This document shows, in pieces, positions 1 through 7,964 of a stretch of 64,000 bases of DNA (its first letter is position 1; the number at the start of each line of letters is the position of its first letter). The stretch is taken from NCBI GenBank assembly GCA_044220975.1, contig JBGAPZ010000021.1:1-64000 (forward strand), written 5' to 3'. The translations under genes and the position numbers were made by a program. The notes beneath the pieces were generated by a model. That model ran no database searches and was not told the origin of the DNA. It saw only the letters and a program-made list of their open reading frames with translations. Source of the stretch: SZUA-430 sp044220975. GTDB taxonomy: Bacteria > Pseudomonadota > Alphaproteobacteria > Micropepsales > Micropepsaceae.

Positions 1-132
1 ATTTGCGTTCCCACCAACGCCGGGCGGCTTATCGCTCTAGCCCGGCTATCCCCCAGATACTGTCATAATATTCGTCCGGCGGCGCGCCCCAAAAATTGCC
101 CCGCCGGTTGCGTCAGGTCTGACCTTCTTAAG

Positions 133-525
133 CTAGTGCCCGTGTCCGCCGCCACCGCCGCCAGAACCGACCGAATTCCGGATGATATGGACGACCGTGA
201 TCACAATGGCAAACGCTAGAAAATAAACCGTGAGATCGCCGACCGACATGACCTTCAGATCATTCCAAGCGGTGGTGGGCAGCGCCACCGGGTTCGCGCC
301 CTGGGTGATCGAGTAGCCAAGTTTCACCAATCCGAAGAGCACCAGCGCGCCTACGGTCACTTGCACGATGCGCCGCCATTCGCCGAGCTGCATCCCTGCC
401 GCTACGACCACGACCAGCATGATCAATAACGATATCGTGTCCGCGCCTCCGAACACGCGCGATACGATGGCCAGCATCTCGTTCAAGATGCCCGTCAATC
501 CATTTAGAAGTCCGCCGGTTTCCAT
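133..525 (-). CDS. Small three-helix membrane protein, family unknown
   Basis: The 130-residue product has three hydrophobic segments (about residues 31-46, 53-72 and 98-116) and ends in a glycine run followed by HGH. I place the start at 525 because a GGGAGGG ribosome-binding site lies about 8 bases upstream; the reading frame continues upstream to 747, but that part is arginine-rich with no promoter or RBS and looks non-coding. The first 20 residues look amphipathic. I do not recognise the family. It is transcribed in the same direction as sciP but is separated from it by an intrinsic terminator, so it should have its own promoter. Seen: membrane segments and tail. Function: unknown. Confidence 0.6.
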   Translation of the reverse strand: METGGLLNGLTGILNEMLAIVSRVFGGADTISLLIMLVVVVAAGMQLGEWRRIVQVTVGALVLFGLVKLGYSITQGANPVALPTTAWNDLKVMSVGDLTVYFLAFAIVITVVHIIRNSVGSGGGGGGHGH

Positions 526-739
526 GCCTCGTGCCCTCCCCAGAGCTTGTTGACGAAAGAGTAGCGGAATTCCCGCGGAGCGCGAGATGATGTGGTCTGG
601 GAACGTTAGACTTGTGGCGGCGCTGCCACGGTATTTTCGGCGGGTTTCGCGTGGCGCGCCTTGGTTACCGCCGCTGGTTCGGTTCGCGGGTGCAACACGC
701 CGCATCCGAGACACTCGTTGCGCCGCTCTGGCGGGCGGC

Positions 740-787
740 AAAAACACCTAGGGCCGGAAGCGTGAGGAGCGCCTCACGTCCGGCCCT
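740..787 (-). terminator. Rho-independent terminator of sciP
   Basis: A long inverted repeat pairs 750-758 with 779-787 and 761-767 with 772-778, leaving a 4-base loop and a 2-base bulge at 759-760. Read on the minus strand it is followed by five T's (740-744) and lies just past the sciP stop codon. The T tract is present only in the minus direction. Confidence 0.85.
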
Positions 788-797
788 GAAATTCAGG
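785..797. repeat. 13-bp palindrome CCTGAA-A-TTCAGG
   Basis: Perfect palindrome between the sciP stop and its terminator stem, sharing the first three bases with that stem. It could be a protein site or part of the terminator structure; the sequence alone does not decide. Confidence 0.4.
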
Positions 798-815
798 TTA
801 TTGTCCGTCTACGGA

Positions 816-1091
816 CTAGTTGCGGTACTGCTGGACGCGCGTGGTGCGCAGGCCGGCGAGACCGTACTTGTCGATCGCGCGCTGCCAGGCCAGAAATTCC
901 TCGACCGTCAACGTGTATCGATTGCACGCCTCTTCCAGGCTCAAAAGTCCACCGCGCACAGCGGCAACCACTTCGGCCTTACGGCGAATGACCCACCGCT
1001 TCGTGTTCGGCGGCGGCAGATCTGCAATCGTCAGCGGGCTACCATCCGGCCCGATGACGTAGGTAACACGGCCTTGCCGTTCTTCGCTCAT
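816..1091 (-). CDS. sciP: SciP-like cell-cycle regulator (DUF1153), inhibitor of CtrA
   Basis: The 91-residue protein carries the DUF1153 core almost intact: YVIGPDGSPLT near residue 11, LPPPNTKRWVIRRKAEVV near 25-42 and a helix-turn-helix-like LSLEEACNRYTLTVEEFLAWQ region. In Caulobacter SciP binds CtrA and blocks its recruitment of RNA polymerase at CtrA-dependent promoters, setting the timing of flagellar and division genes. The start at 1091 is chosen for its length, which matches the family, and the GGGAG about 10 bases upstream; a longer frame to 1133 has no such support. It is monocistronic with a strong terminator. I see no full CtrA box (TTAA-N7-TTAA) upstream, only a TTAA half site near 1153. 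Confidence 0.93.
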   Translation of the reverse strand: MSEERQGRVTYVIGPDGSPLTIADLPPPNTKRWVIRRKAEVVAAVRGGLLSLEEACNRYTLTVEEFLAWQRAIDKYGLAGLRTTRVQQYRN

Positions 1092-1495
1092 CACAATACG
1101 CGCTCCCACACTCAGTACACCCCATTTCGGCAAAGCCTACGCCTGAGCCGCTTAAAACCACGTTTTTGAGCGTGGTTACGCAGGCCTTGTGCCGATCTCA
1201 GCAACTCCCGTGCCAACGGCAACGAAGCGTTTAGAGGTATGAACGCGCGCGCAAATCCGGCCTTCGTTTGAGCCCATTCTTGCGTTGCGGCGTTATGAGT
1301 TCAGATGCGATTCAGTAAGCTCTGTGAACAGTTCCTGTTTGGAACGTTTGTTAGGGACAGTCGGCCAGCTTTTGCGCGCAAAATTTATTTTGTCACCAAG
1401 CCCTGAAACCTAGGCGAACTGGGCGTGCCTTCAAGGCCCCAGCGGCGTTCCGGCAGGTTGCCTCGACCGGCAGCCTGTCTATATTTCGCGGCCCC
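1092..1495. other. Divergent intergenic region between sciP and mnmA, no gene seen
   Basis: About 400 bases that must hold the promoters of sciP (leftward) and mnmA (rightward). Visible structure: an inverted repeat AACCACG (1156-1162) / CGTGGTT (1171-1177), a perfect dyad GTTCC-TGTTT-GGAAC at 1331-1345, and one GANTC site at 1309-1313. No open frame with a ribosome-binding site, no tRNA and no known riboswitch was recognised. Confidence 0.6.
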
Positions 1496-2641
1496 ATGAG
1501 TCAGAGCCACGACATCCGTACACTGATGAACCTGCCCGGTGAGCCGGCGCGGACACGCGTCGTCGCGGCTATGTCGGGCGGCGTGGATAGTGCGGTTGCG
1601 GCGGCGTTGGTGCGGCAAGCGGGCTTCGATGTCGTCGGCGTGACATTGCAGCTTTATGCGAGCGATGGGCAGCCGAAGCGCAAGGGGTCGTGCTGTGCGG
1701 GGCAGGATATCTATGATGCGAAAGCCGCGGCGGAGCGCATCGGGATTCCGCACTACACACTCGATTATGCAGAGCGGTTTAAAACCTCAGTGATGGAGGA
1801 TTTCGCGGCGTCTTATGCGCGTGGAGAAACGCCGATTCCATGCGTCAAGTGCAACGAGACCGTTAAGTTTCGCGACTTGCTTGCAGCAGCGCAGGACATG
1901 GGTGCGAGTGCGCTGGTGACGGGCCACTACATTCGCCGGGCCGAAGGCGCGCACGGGCCGGAGTTGCATCGTGCGGTCGATGCGTCGCGCGATCAGAGTT
2001 ATTTCCTGTTTGCGACGACGCGGGCGCAACTCGACTTCGTCCGCTTTCCGCTTGGCGGATTGCCGAAGAGCGAGACCCGCGCGCTCGCCGCCCGGATGGG
2101 TTTGGCGCTCGCCGACAAGCCGGACAGTCAGGACATCTGCTTCGTGCCGAACGGACGCTATAGCGACGTCGTCGCCAAGCTAAAGCCGGGCGCGATCGAA
2201 GGCGGCGAGATCGTCGATACGTCGGGGCGCGTACTCGGGCGGCATGACGGCGTGATCAATTTCACAGTCGGTCAGCGTAAGGGGCTTGGCCTTTCGCATC
2301 ACGAGTCGCTGTTCGTGATCCGCATCGATGCGGCAAAGCATCAAGTCGTCGTAGGTCCGCGCGAGGCGCTAGCGACGAAGCGTGTGTACTTGCGCGATAT
2401 GAATTGGCTGGATGCGCCGCTGAACACTACGCCGCGCGCGGTGCTTGCGCGCGTGCGTTCAACGCGCGAGCCGGTGCGTGCGGAAATTCGTATCGCCAAT
2501 GAAGGCGTCGAGGTCGAGCTTCTGACTCATGAAGAAGGCGTTGCACCGGGCCAAGCTTGCGTGCTTTACGATGCGAATGAGCCCAGCCGTATGCTTGGCG
2601 GCGGCTGGATCGTGAAAGGCAAGGCCGCGCTCGCGGCTTAA
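1496..2641 (+). CDS. mnmA: tRNA-specific 2-thiouridylase MnmA
   Basis: MnmA thiolates uridine 34 of tRNA-Lys, -Glu and -Gln, adenylating the base with ATP and passing sulfur from the sulfur-relay proteins. The 381-residue protein has the PP-loop SGGVDS at residues 27-32, the first catalytic cysteine region PCVKC (Cys116/Cys119), and the second in DSQDICFVP (Cys215), followed by the family region GQRKGLGL and the C-terminal barrel. An extra Cys pair (KGSCCAGQ, about 65-68) matches alphaproteobacterial homologues as I recall them. The ATG at 1496 has no strong Shine-Dalgarno; the PP-loop then sits 26 residues in, acceptable for the family. A tRNA promoter follows directly, so transcripts may run into the tRNA gene. 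Confidence 0.95.
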   Translation: MSQSHDIRTLMNLPGEPARTRVVAAMSGGVDSAVAAALVRQAGFDVVGVTLQLYASDGQPKRKGSCCAGQDIYDAKAAAERIGIPHYTLDYAERFKTSVMEDFAASYARGETPIPCVKCNETVKFRDLLAAAQDMGASALVTGHYIRRAEGAHGPELHRAVDASRDQSYFLFATTRAQLDFVRFPLGGLPKSETRALAARMGLALADKPDSQDICFVPNGRYSDVVAKLKPGAIEGGEIVDTSGRVLGRHDGVINFTVGQRKGLGLSHHESLFVIRIDAAKHQVVVGPREALATKRVYLRDMNWLDAPLNTTPRAVLARVRSTREPVRAEIRIANEGVEVELLTHEEGVAPGQACVLYDANEPSRMLGGGWIVKGKAALAA

Positions 2642-2653
2642 CGTCCGTTTGCC

Positions 2654-2682
2654 TTGACAGGGTTCGGGGTCGCGCCTTACAT
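2654..2682 (+). promoter_or_regulatory. Sigma-70-type promoter of tRNA-Met (and probably ilvA)
   Basis: TTGACA at 2654-2659 and TTACAT at 2677-2682 are separated by exactly 17 bases, placing the transcription start near 2690, about a dozen bases before the mature tRNA. Confidence 0.8.
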
Positions 2683-2702
2683 CCGGCCCTCTTTTTGCGC
2701 AT

Positions 2703-2777
2703 GGCAGCGTAGCTCAGTGGTAGAGCAGGGGAATCATAATCCCTTGGTCGGGTGTTCAAATCACCCCGCTGCTACCA
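2703..2777 (+). tRNA. tRNA-Met (CAU anticodon)
   Basis: A 75-base cloverleaf with encoded CCA: acceptor stem GGCAGCG/CGCTGCT (one G-U pair at the end), D arm GCTC/GAGC, anticodon stem GGGGA/TCCCT (one G-U) with loop ATCATAA giving anticodon CAU, and T arm GGGTG/CACCC with TTCAAAT loop. The first acceptor pair can form as G-U, unlike the mismatch of initiator tRNA, so this is an elongator-type molecule. A CAU anticodon could also be tRNA-Ile2 after lysidine modification; overall similarity favours elongator methionine. Confidence 0.9.
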
Positions 2778-2799
2778 ATTCCTTCCAGGACATACCTCA

Positions 2800-4020
2800 A
2801 TGTCTGTGACCCTCGACGACGTGCGGCGCGCGGCGGCGGCGATCAAGGGTCAAGTCGAGCGCACGCCGTGTCACCGGTCGCGGACGCTCTCGCAACTGAC
2901 TGGCGCCGAGGTTTTTCTCAAATTCGAGAATTTGCAGTTCACGGCTGCGTTCAAGGATCGCGGGTCGTTGAATAAATTGCTGTCGCTGACACCTGCCGAG
3001 CGCAAAGCCGGCGTGATCGCGATGTCGGCGGGCAACCATGCGCAGGCGGTTGCCTATCATGCGTCGCGGCTCGGCATTCCGGCCACGATCGTGATGCCGG
3101 AGACGGCGCCATTCGTGAAGGTCAAACACACAAGGGAATACGGCGCGCGGATCGTGCAGAAAGGCATGGCGCTTTCCGATTGCGAGCAGACGACCAATGA
3201 GATTGCGGCGAAGGAAGGGCTCGTCTTCGTGCACCCTTACGACGATGAGAAGATCATCGCGGGGCAGGGGACCATCGGTCTCGAGATGATCGAGGATTTT
3301 CCGGATCTTGAGATGATCGTGGTGCCGATCGGCGGCGGGGGGATGATCTCCGGTATTGCAACTGCGGCGAAGGCGCTGAAGCCTTCGATCCGGATCGTGG
3401 GGGTTGAGACCGCGCTTTATCCGTCGATGCACAATGCGCTACGCGGTGGCGGACCTATTAGCGGCGGGCAGTCGATCGCCGACGGCATTGCGGTCAAGAA
3501 CGCCGGCGTCATCACGCGCGAGATCTGCAAGCGACTGGTCGACGATTTCTTGCTTGTTTCCGAAGAGGCGATCGAGCGGGCGATTGCGCTTTTGCTTTCG
3601 ATCGAAAAAACGGTGACGGAGGGTGCCGGCGCGACTGGATTTGCAGCGCTGCTTGAACATGCGGACATGTTCAAGGGGCGCAAAGTCGGCGTCGTGTTGA
3701 GCGGCGGCAATATCGATCCGCGTTTGCTCGCGAACGTGATCTTGCGCGAGTTGCAGCGCGAGCGGCGGATCTTGACGGTTGCTGTTGAGATCGAGGACCG
3801 GCCGGGAATTCTGGCGAAGGTCGCGGCGCTCGTCGGCGATGCGGGCGCGAACATCATCGAGGTCGTGCACAACCGCATGATGACCGACCTTCCCGCCAAG
3901 GGCGCGGAGTTGCGGATCACGATGGAAACGCGCGACCCCGCGCACGCGGACGCGATTTGCGCGGCCGTGCGCGCCGCTGGGTATGTGGTGCGCGTGCAGG
4001 ATACGAAAGCGTATCAGTAG
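2800..4020 (+). CDS. ilvA: Threonine ammonia-lyase with C-terminal ACT domain
   Basis: Converts threonine to 2-oxobutanoate and ammonia with pyridoxal phosphate, the first step of isoleucine synthesis. The 406-residue protein is a fold-type II PLP enzyme: Schiff-base lysine in AAFKDRGS (Lys52), phosphate-binding glycine loop PIGGGGMISG near residue 185, and a C-terminal ACT domain from about 328 (VEIEDRPGILAKV). This is the shorter TdcB-like form with one ACT domain. The ATG at 2800 follows AGGA and lies only 22 bases after the tRNA-Met 3' end; an upstream in-frame start would lie inside the tRNA. The gene is therefore probably expressed from the tRNA promoter. The symbol is by function; TdcB-like is equally fair. 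Confidence 0.92.
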   Translation: MSVTLDDVRRAAAAIKGQVERTPCHRSRTLSQLTGAEVFLKFENLQFTAAFKDRGSLNKLLSLTPAERKAGVIAMSAGNHAQAVAYHASRLGIPATIVMPETAPFVKVKHTREYGARIVQKGMALSDCEQTTNEIAAKEGLVFVHPYDDEKIIAGQGTIGLEMIEDFPDLEMIVVPIGGGGMISGIATAAKALKPSIRIVGVETALYPSMHNALRGGGPISGGQSIADGIAVKNAGVITREICKRLVDDFLLVSEEAIERAIALLLSIEKTVTEGAGATGFAALLEHADMFKGRKVGVVLSGGNIDPRLLANVILRELQRERRILTVAVEIEDRPGILAKVAALVGDAGANIIEVVHNRMMTDLPAKGAELRITMETRDPAHADAICAAVRAAGYVVRVQDTKAYQ

Positions 4021-4025
4021 GCCGA

Positions 4026-4460
4026 CTAGCGCTCGAACTTCACGCTGAGAACGATCGACGACATTGTCTTTTGCACGCCTTTTAGGCGGCCGATGGCGTC
4101 GAGGATGGTGTCGATCTTCGCCGTGGTTTCGGCGGCGACTTCGGCCATCATGTCGAACGTGCCCGAGATCGCGGCGAGCGAGCGCACTTCCGGCATCTTC
4201 TTTAGGTCGGCCGTCACGCTTGCGGCCATCTTCGGATCCACGCTGATCATCACGTGGGCTGCGATTTGGCGCTCCGCGAAGTCTTCGCCGCTTCGGATTG
4301 TGTAGCCAGAGATGATGCTCGTGCGCTCCAGTCGCGCGATGCGTTCCTGCACCGTCGAACGGGCGAGGTCGAGCTTGCGGGCGAGCGCCGAGACGCTTTC
4401 GCGCGCGTCGGCGCGGAGCAGGTTCAGGAGTTTGCGATCGGTGTCGTCGAGCGTTGCCAT
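4026..4460 (-). CDS. Lrp/AsnC-family transcriptional regulator
   Basis: The 144-residue protein has an N-terminal winged helix-turn-helix (LDDTDRKLLNLLRADAR, then LARSTVQERIARLE as recognition helix) and a C-terminal ligand-sensing RAM domain with the SGTFDMMAEV strand. It is divergent from the saccharopine dehydrogenase/aldehyde dehydrogenase pair with about 130 bases between the starts. Lrp-type regulators beside lysine degradation genes usually respond to lysine or another amino acid, so I infer it controls that operon, probably activating with substrate and repressing itself. Its stop is 5 bases from the ilvA stop. The ligand cannot be read from sequence. Confidence 0.9.
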   Translation of the reverse strand: MATLDDTDRKLLNLLRADARESVSALARKLDLARSTVQERIARLERTSIISGYTIRSGEDFAERQIAAHVMISVDPKMAASVTADLKKMPEVRSLAAISGTFDMMAEVAAETTAKIDTILDAIGRLKGVQKTMSSIVLSVKFER

Positions 4461-4589
4461 CCCGGCAATATGACGGTCTACCCGTTAATTTGTCACTCAC
4501 TTTAGCGACTTTCGACGGTTTGATTGCTGCAAATCGGCGGAAAGCAGGGGTAGGGTCGTCGTCTTCTTCCGATTTTGAAAGGCATTCCA

Positions 4590-5663
4590 ATGGCAACCAA
4601 GCTCATTCTTCTCGGTGGCGGCAAGATCGGTAGCGCCATTACGGCGATGCTGGGCGGTACGGGCGACTATCAGTTGACGGTCGCGGACCGCGATGCGGAG
4701 AGTCTGAAGCGGCTGCCGGCGAAGAATGCGCGCACGATGGTGCTGGACGTTGCCGACCCCGTGGCGGTCCGCGCGGCGATCAAGGGACACGACATCGTCG
4801 TTTCGGCGATGCCCTATCACCTGACGCCGGTGATTGCGGGCGCCGCGAAGGATTCCGGCGCGCATTATTTCGATTTGACGGAAGACGTGGAGAGCACGCG
4901 GATTGTTAAGAAGCTGGCGCAAGGGGCGGATACCGCTTTCGTGCCGCAATGCGGGCTGGCGCCGGGGTTCATTTCGATCGTCGCGCACGACATGACGAAG
5001 AAGTTCGAGAGCCTTCGCGATGTGAACATGCGCGTGGGCGCATTGCCGGTCTATCCGACGAACGCGTTGAAATACAATCTCACCTGGTCGACGGACGGGC
5101 TGATCAACGAGTACTGCAACCCTTGCGAGGCGATCGTCGACGGGCACTTGCGCGAAGTTCCGGCGCTGGAAGAGATGGAGCACTTTTCGCTCGACGGCGT
5201 GGACTACGAGGCGTTCAACACATCGGGCGGGTTGGGCACTCTTGCCGAAACGCTGCAGGGGCGGATCGAGAATCTGAACTACAAGACCGTGCGCTATCCG
5301 GGCCACCGCGATATCATCAAGACGCTGGTGCGCGACCTGCGCTTGGGCCAACGGCGCGACATTATGAAGGACGTGCTGGAGACGGCGATCCCGATCACGT
5401 ATCAGGACGTGGTTTTGGTCTTCGTTACGGTGTCGGGCCAGCAGCACGGGCAGTTGACGCAAGAAAGCTATGCCAAGAAAGTCTATGCGCACGAGTTTGA
5501 GGGCAAGCTGATGAGCGCCATTCAGATCACGACTGCCGCCGGTATATGCGCCATGGTCGACATGATGGTCGCCGGCAAGCTTCCGCAAAAGGGTTTCGTG
5601 CGACAAGAGCAGGCGGAATTGAAGTCGTTTCTCGCGAACCGGTTCGGCCGCGTTTACGCCTAA
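4590..5663 (+). CDS. Saccharopine dehydrogenase-family oxidoreductase, probably lysine catabolism
   Basis: The 357-residue protein begins with a Rossmann nucleotide-binding loop (LGGGKIGSAI, residues 6-15) and matches saccharopine dehydrogenase C-terminal-type enzymes, which split saccharopine into glutamate and 2-aminoadipate 6-semialdehyde. The following gene, 14 bases on, encodes an antiquitin-type dehydrogenase that would oxidise exactly that semialdehyde, and an Lrp regulator is divergent. Start 4590 is preceded by GAAAGG. No lysine-ketoglutarate reductase is in the window, so saccharopine formation, if it occurs, is encoded elsewhere. Related families (carboxynorspermidine synthase) look similar; the neighbour makes saccharopine the better guess. 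Confidence 0.82.
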   Translation: MATKLILLGGGKIGSAITAMLGGTGDYQLTVADRDAESLKRLPAKNARTMVLDVADPVAVRAAIKGHDIVVSAMPYHLTPVIAGAAKDSGAHYFDLTEDVESTRIVKKLAQGADTAFVPQCGLAPGFISIVAHDMTKKFESLRDVNMRVGALPVYPTNALKYNLTWSTDGLINEYCNPCEAIVDGHLREVPALEEMEHFSLDGVDYEAFNTSGGLGTLAETLQGRIENLNYKTVRYPGHRDIIKTLVRDLRLGQRRDIMKDVLETAIPITYQDVVLVFVTVSGQQHGQLTQESYAKKVYAHEFEGKLMSAIQITTAAGICAMVDMMVAGKLPQKGFVRQEQAELKSFLANRFGRVYA

Positions 5664-5677
5664 ACGGAGGACCAAAG

Positions 5678-7183
5678 ATGGTTGCGGATGTTCTGAAGGC
5701 GCTCGGCATTTCGGCGGAAGACGTTTCGCGCGGCGATCTCGTCGTGAAGAGTCCGATCGACGGCAAGGAAATCGGCCGTGTGATGAGCGACAACCCGAAC
5801 GGCGAGGTCGACCTCAAGGTCACGCACTCGCTTGTCGCTTTCAAGCATTGGCGCGAAGTGCCGGCGCCGCGGCGCGGCGAACTTGTGCGCCTGTTCGGCG
5901 AGGAGTTGCGCGCCAATAAGGACGCGCTTGGCCGGTTGGTGACGCTGGAAGCAGGCAAGATCCTGCAAGAGGGTTTGGGCGAAGTGCAGGAGATGATCGA
6001 CATTTGCGACTTCGCGGTCGGTCTGTCGCGTCAGCTGTACGGTTTGACCATCGCGTCCGAGCGGCCCGGCCATCGCATGATGGAGACATGGCATCCGCTC
6101 GGTCCCGTCGGCGTGATCAGTGCGTTCAACTTCCCGGTCGCGGTGTGGGCGTGGAACGCGGCGCTCGCGCTTGTTTGCGGCGATAGCGTGATCTGGAAGC
6201 CTTCGGAGAAGACGCCGCTCACCGCGATGGCTACGCAGAAATTGTTCGAGCGCGCGGCGGCGAAGTTCGGCGGCGATGCGCCGAAAGGTCTGTCGATCGT
6301 GATCCAAGGCGGTCGCGAAATCGGCGAGCAGTTGGCGGCACACCCGCAAGTACCGTTGATTTCGGCGACCGGCTCGACCCGCATGGGCAAGGCGCTGGCG
6401 CCGGTCGTGGCGGCGCGGCTTGGGCGGTCTCTGCTCGAGCTTGGCGGCAACAACGCGATGATCGTGGCGCCGTCGGCGGATTTGAAGCTGGCGGAGCGCG
6501 CGATCACGTTTGCGGCGGTTGGCACCGCGGGGCAGCGCTGCACGAGTTTGCGCCGGCTGATTGTGCATGAGTCGGTGCGCGAGAAACTCGTTGCGCGGCT
6601 TAAGGCGGTCTACGGTGCGATCAAGATCGGCAATCCGCTCGAGAGCGGCACGCTGGTCGGGCCGCTAATCGACAAAGCGGCATTCGACGGTATGCAAAGC
6701 GCGCTGACCCAAGCGAAGACGCAGGGCGGGACAGTGACGGGCGGTGCGCGTGCGCTCGATGCGCAGTATCCGAACGCCTACTACGTGCAGCCGGCGATCG
6801 TTGAAATGCCGTCGCAGAAGGATGTCGTTAAACACGAGACGTTCGCGCCGATCTTGTATGTCCTAAGCTACAGCAATTTCGACGAGGCGCTTCGGTTGCA
6901 GAACGGCGTCGCGCAGGGCCTCTCGTCGTGCATCTTCACGCGCGATATGCAGGAGGCGGAGCGCTTCGTCGCCGCGTCCGGCAGTGACTGCGGTATCGCG
7001 AACGTCAACATCGGGCCTTCGGGCGCCGAGATCGGTGGCGCGTTCGGCGGCGAGAAGGAAACCGGCGGCGGGCGCGAGTCCGGCTCGGATTCCTGGAAGG
7101 CCTACATGCGCCGGCAGACGGCGACCGTGAACTACTCGGACGCCTTGCCGCTCGCGCAGGGGATTAAGTTCGATACGGAGTGA
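5678..7183 (+). CDS. amaB: 2-Aminoadipate 6-semialdehyde dehydrogenase (antiquitin, ALDH7 type)
   Basis: Oxidises 2-aminoadipate 6-semialdehyde to 2-aminoadipate with NAD. At 501 residues it is the usual ALDH7 length. Features: TWHPLGPVGVISAFNFPVAVW near residue 137, cofactor region ATGSTRMGKAL, the active-site glutamate in LLELGGNNA (NN is typical of antiquitins) and the catalytic cysteine in AGQRCTS (Cys288). The ATG at 5678 follows CGGAGG; the frame extends upstream into the previous gene without support. It forms an operon with the saccharopine dehydrogenase gene. The symbol is used by analogy with Pseudomonas. Confidence 0.9.
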   Translation: MVADVLKALGISAEDVSRGDLVVKSPIDGKEIGRVMSDNPNGEVDLKVTHSLVAFKHWREVPAPRRGELVRLFGEELRANKDALGRLVTLEAGKILQEGLGEVQEMIDICDFAVGLSRQLYGLTIASERPGHRMMETWHPLGPVGVISAFNFPVAVWAWNAALALVCGDSVIWKPSEKTPLTAMATQKLFERAAAKFGGDAPKGLSIVIQGGREIGEQLAAHPQVPLISATGSTRMGKALAPVVAARLGRSLLELGGNNAMIVAPSADLKLAERAITFAAVGTAGQRCTSLRRLIVHESVREKLVARLKAVYGAIKIGNPLESGTLVGPLIDKAAFDGMQSALTQAKTQGGTVTGGARALDAQYPNAYYVQPAIVEMPSQKDVVKHETFAPILYVLSYSNFDEALRLQNGVAQGLSSCIFTRDMQEAERFVAASGSDCGIANVNIGPSGAEIGGAFGGEKETGGGRESGSDSWKAYMRRQTATVNYSDALPLAQGIKFDTE

Positions 7184-7189
7184 GGTGAA

Positions 7190-7852
7190 CTAACCGTCCG
7201 CCCACATGCGCAGCAGGTTTGCGTGGCTGCGCGAGAGAATGTCGAATTCGCGGGACTTCTTTTCTTTTTCGAAGATGCCGCGGCGGGCAATGTCGAGGTC
7301 GTAGAGGATTTCGCGCTGCCCTGCGTCCTTAATAAAGCTTTGGCACCAGCCGACTGCGGCTAGGCGTTCGCCGCGCGTCACAGGCGTCACGCGGTGGAGC
7401 GTTGTCGACGGGTAGAGGATCAAGTGACCCGCTTTTAGTTTGAACGCCTGTTCACCTGCTGTCGTCTCCATCACCAGTTCGCCACCGTCGTAGGTGCTCG
7501 GATCGCCGAGGAACAGCGTGAACGAAATGTCACTGCGCAGATTGTACATCACCGGGTCGTCGACGTGGGTGCCGTACTCCATGCCGTCCTTATAGCGGCT
7601 GAACAGCAGCGGCGTGATATGCCGCGGACGCGAGGCCATGCGGAATATGCCGTTGCGCATGATGGCTTCAGTCACCGACTTGTTCAGCGGCTGATACTCA
7701 AGTTGCGTCCGGTCGATCTGCTGGTTGTTCTTGACGAGCTTTGCATGCCAACCGGCTGTCGTCGTGCCGTCGACGAAGCGCATGGCGTTCAGCTTGTCGA
7801 CGATTTTGGCAATGTCGTTGTCGGTCAAGATGTCGGGGAGCGTCATGATCAT
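7190..7852 (-). CDS. Fe(II)/2-oxoglutarate-dependent PKHD-type hydroxylase (PiuC/YbiX family)
   Basis: A 220-residue cytoplasmic dioxygenase related to E. coli YbiX and Pseudomonas PiuC. The metal triad is visible as H96-x-D98 in YGTHVDD and His153 in LHRVTPVTRGER, whose arginine would bind 2-oxoglutarate. The family signature KLVKNNQQID lies near residue 38. Start 7852 aligns with YbiX, giving MIMTLPDIL; the ATG at 7846 is an alternative. Relatives are linked to iron uptake, but no TonB receptor is adjacent here, so the substrate is open. It converges on the aldehyde dehydrogenase gene with 6 bases between stops. Confidence 0.88.
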   Translation of the reverse strand: MIMTLPDILTDNDIAKIVDKLNAMRFVDGTTTAGWHAKLVKNNQQIDRTQLEYQPLNKSVTEAIMRNGIFRMASRPRHITPLLFSRYKDGMEYGTHVDDPVMYNLRSDISFTLFLGDPSTYDGGELVMETTAGEQAFKLKAGHLILYPSTTLHRVTPVTRGERLAAVGWCQSFIKDAGQREILYDLDIARRGIFEKEKKSREFDILSRSHANLLRMWADG

Positions 7853-7964
7853 GCGTCGAATCCCGTCGAGGTTTTGATCTTGAGCGATAGAACGGGCAGG
7901 CGCGATTGCCAACGGACTTGACGTTGAACATGGCGGCACGCCGTGCGCGGCTTTGGGGAAAAGC

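Noticed and set aside
1150..1177. Possible CtrA box at the sciP promoter
   Set aside because: Only one TTAA half site is present; the second half at the required 7-base spacing is TTTT.
3439..4596. 385-residue minus-strand open frame across ilvA and lrp
   Set aside because: It overlaps two well-supported genes, has no ribosome-binding site, and its residue use is that of a shadow frame.
4497..5675. 392-residue open frame on the minus strand across saccharopine dehydrogenase
   Set aside because: Arg/His-rich composition and no family features; it is the usual antisense shadow of a GC-rich gene.
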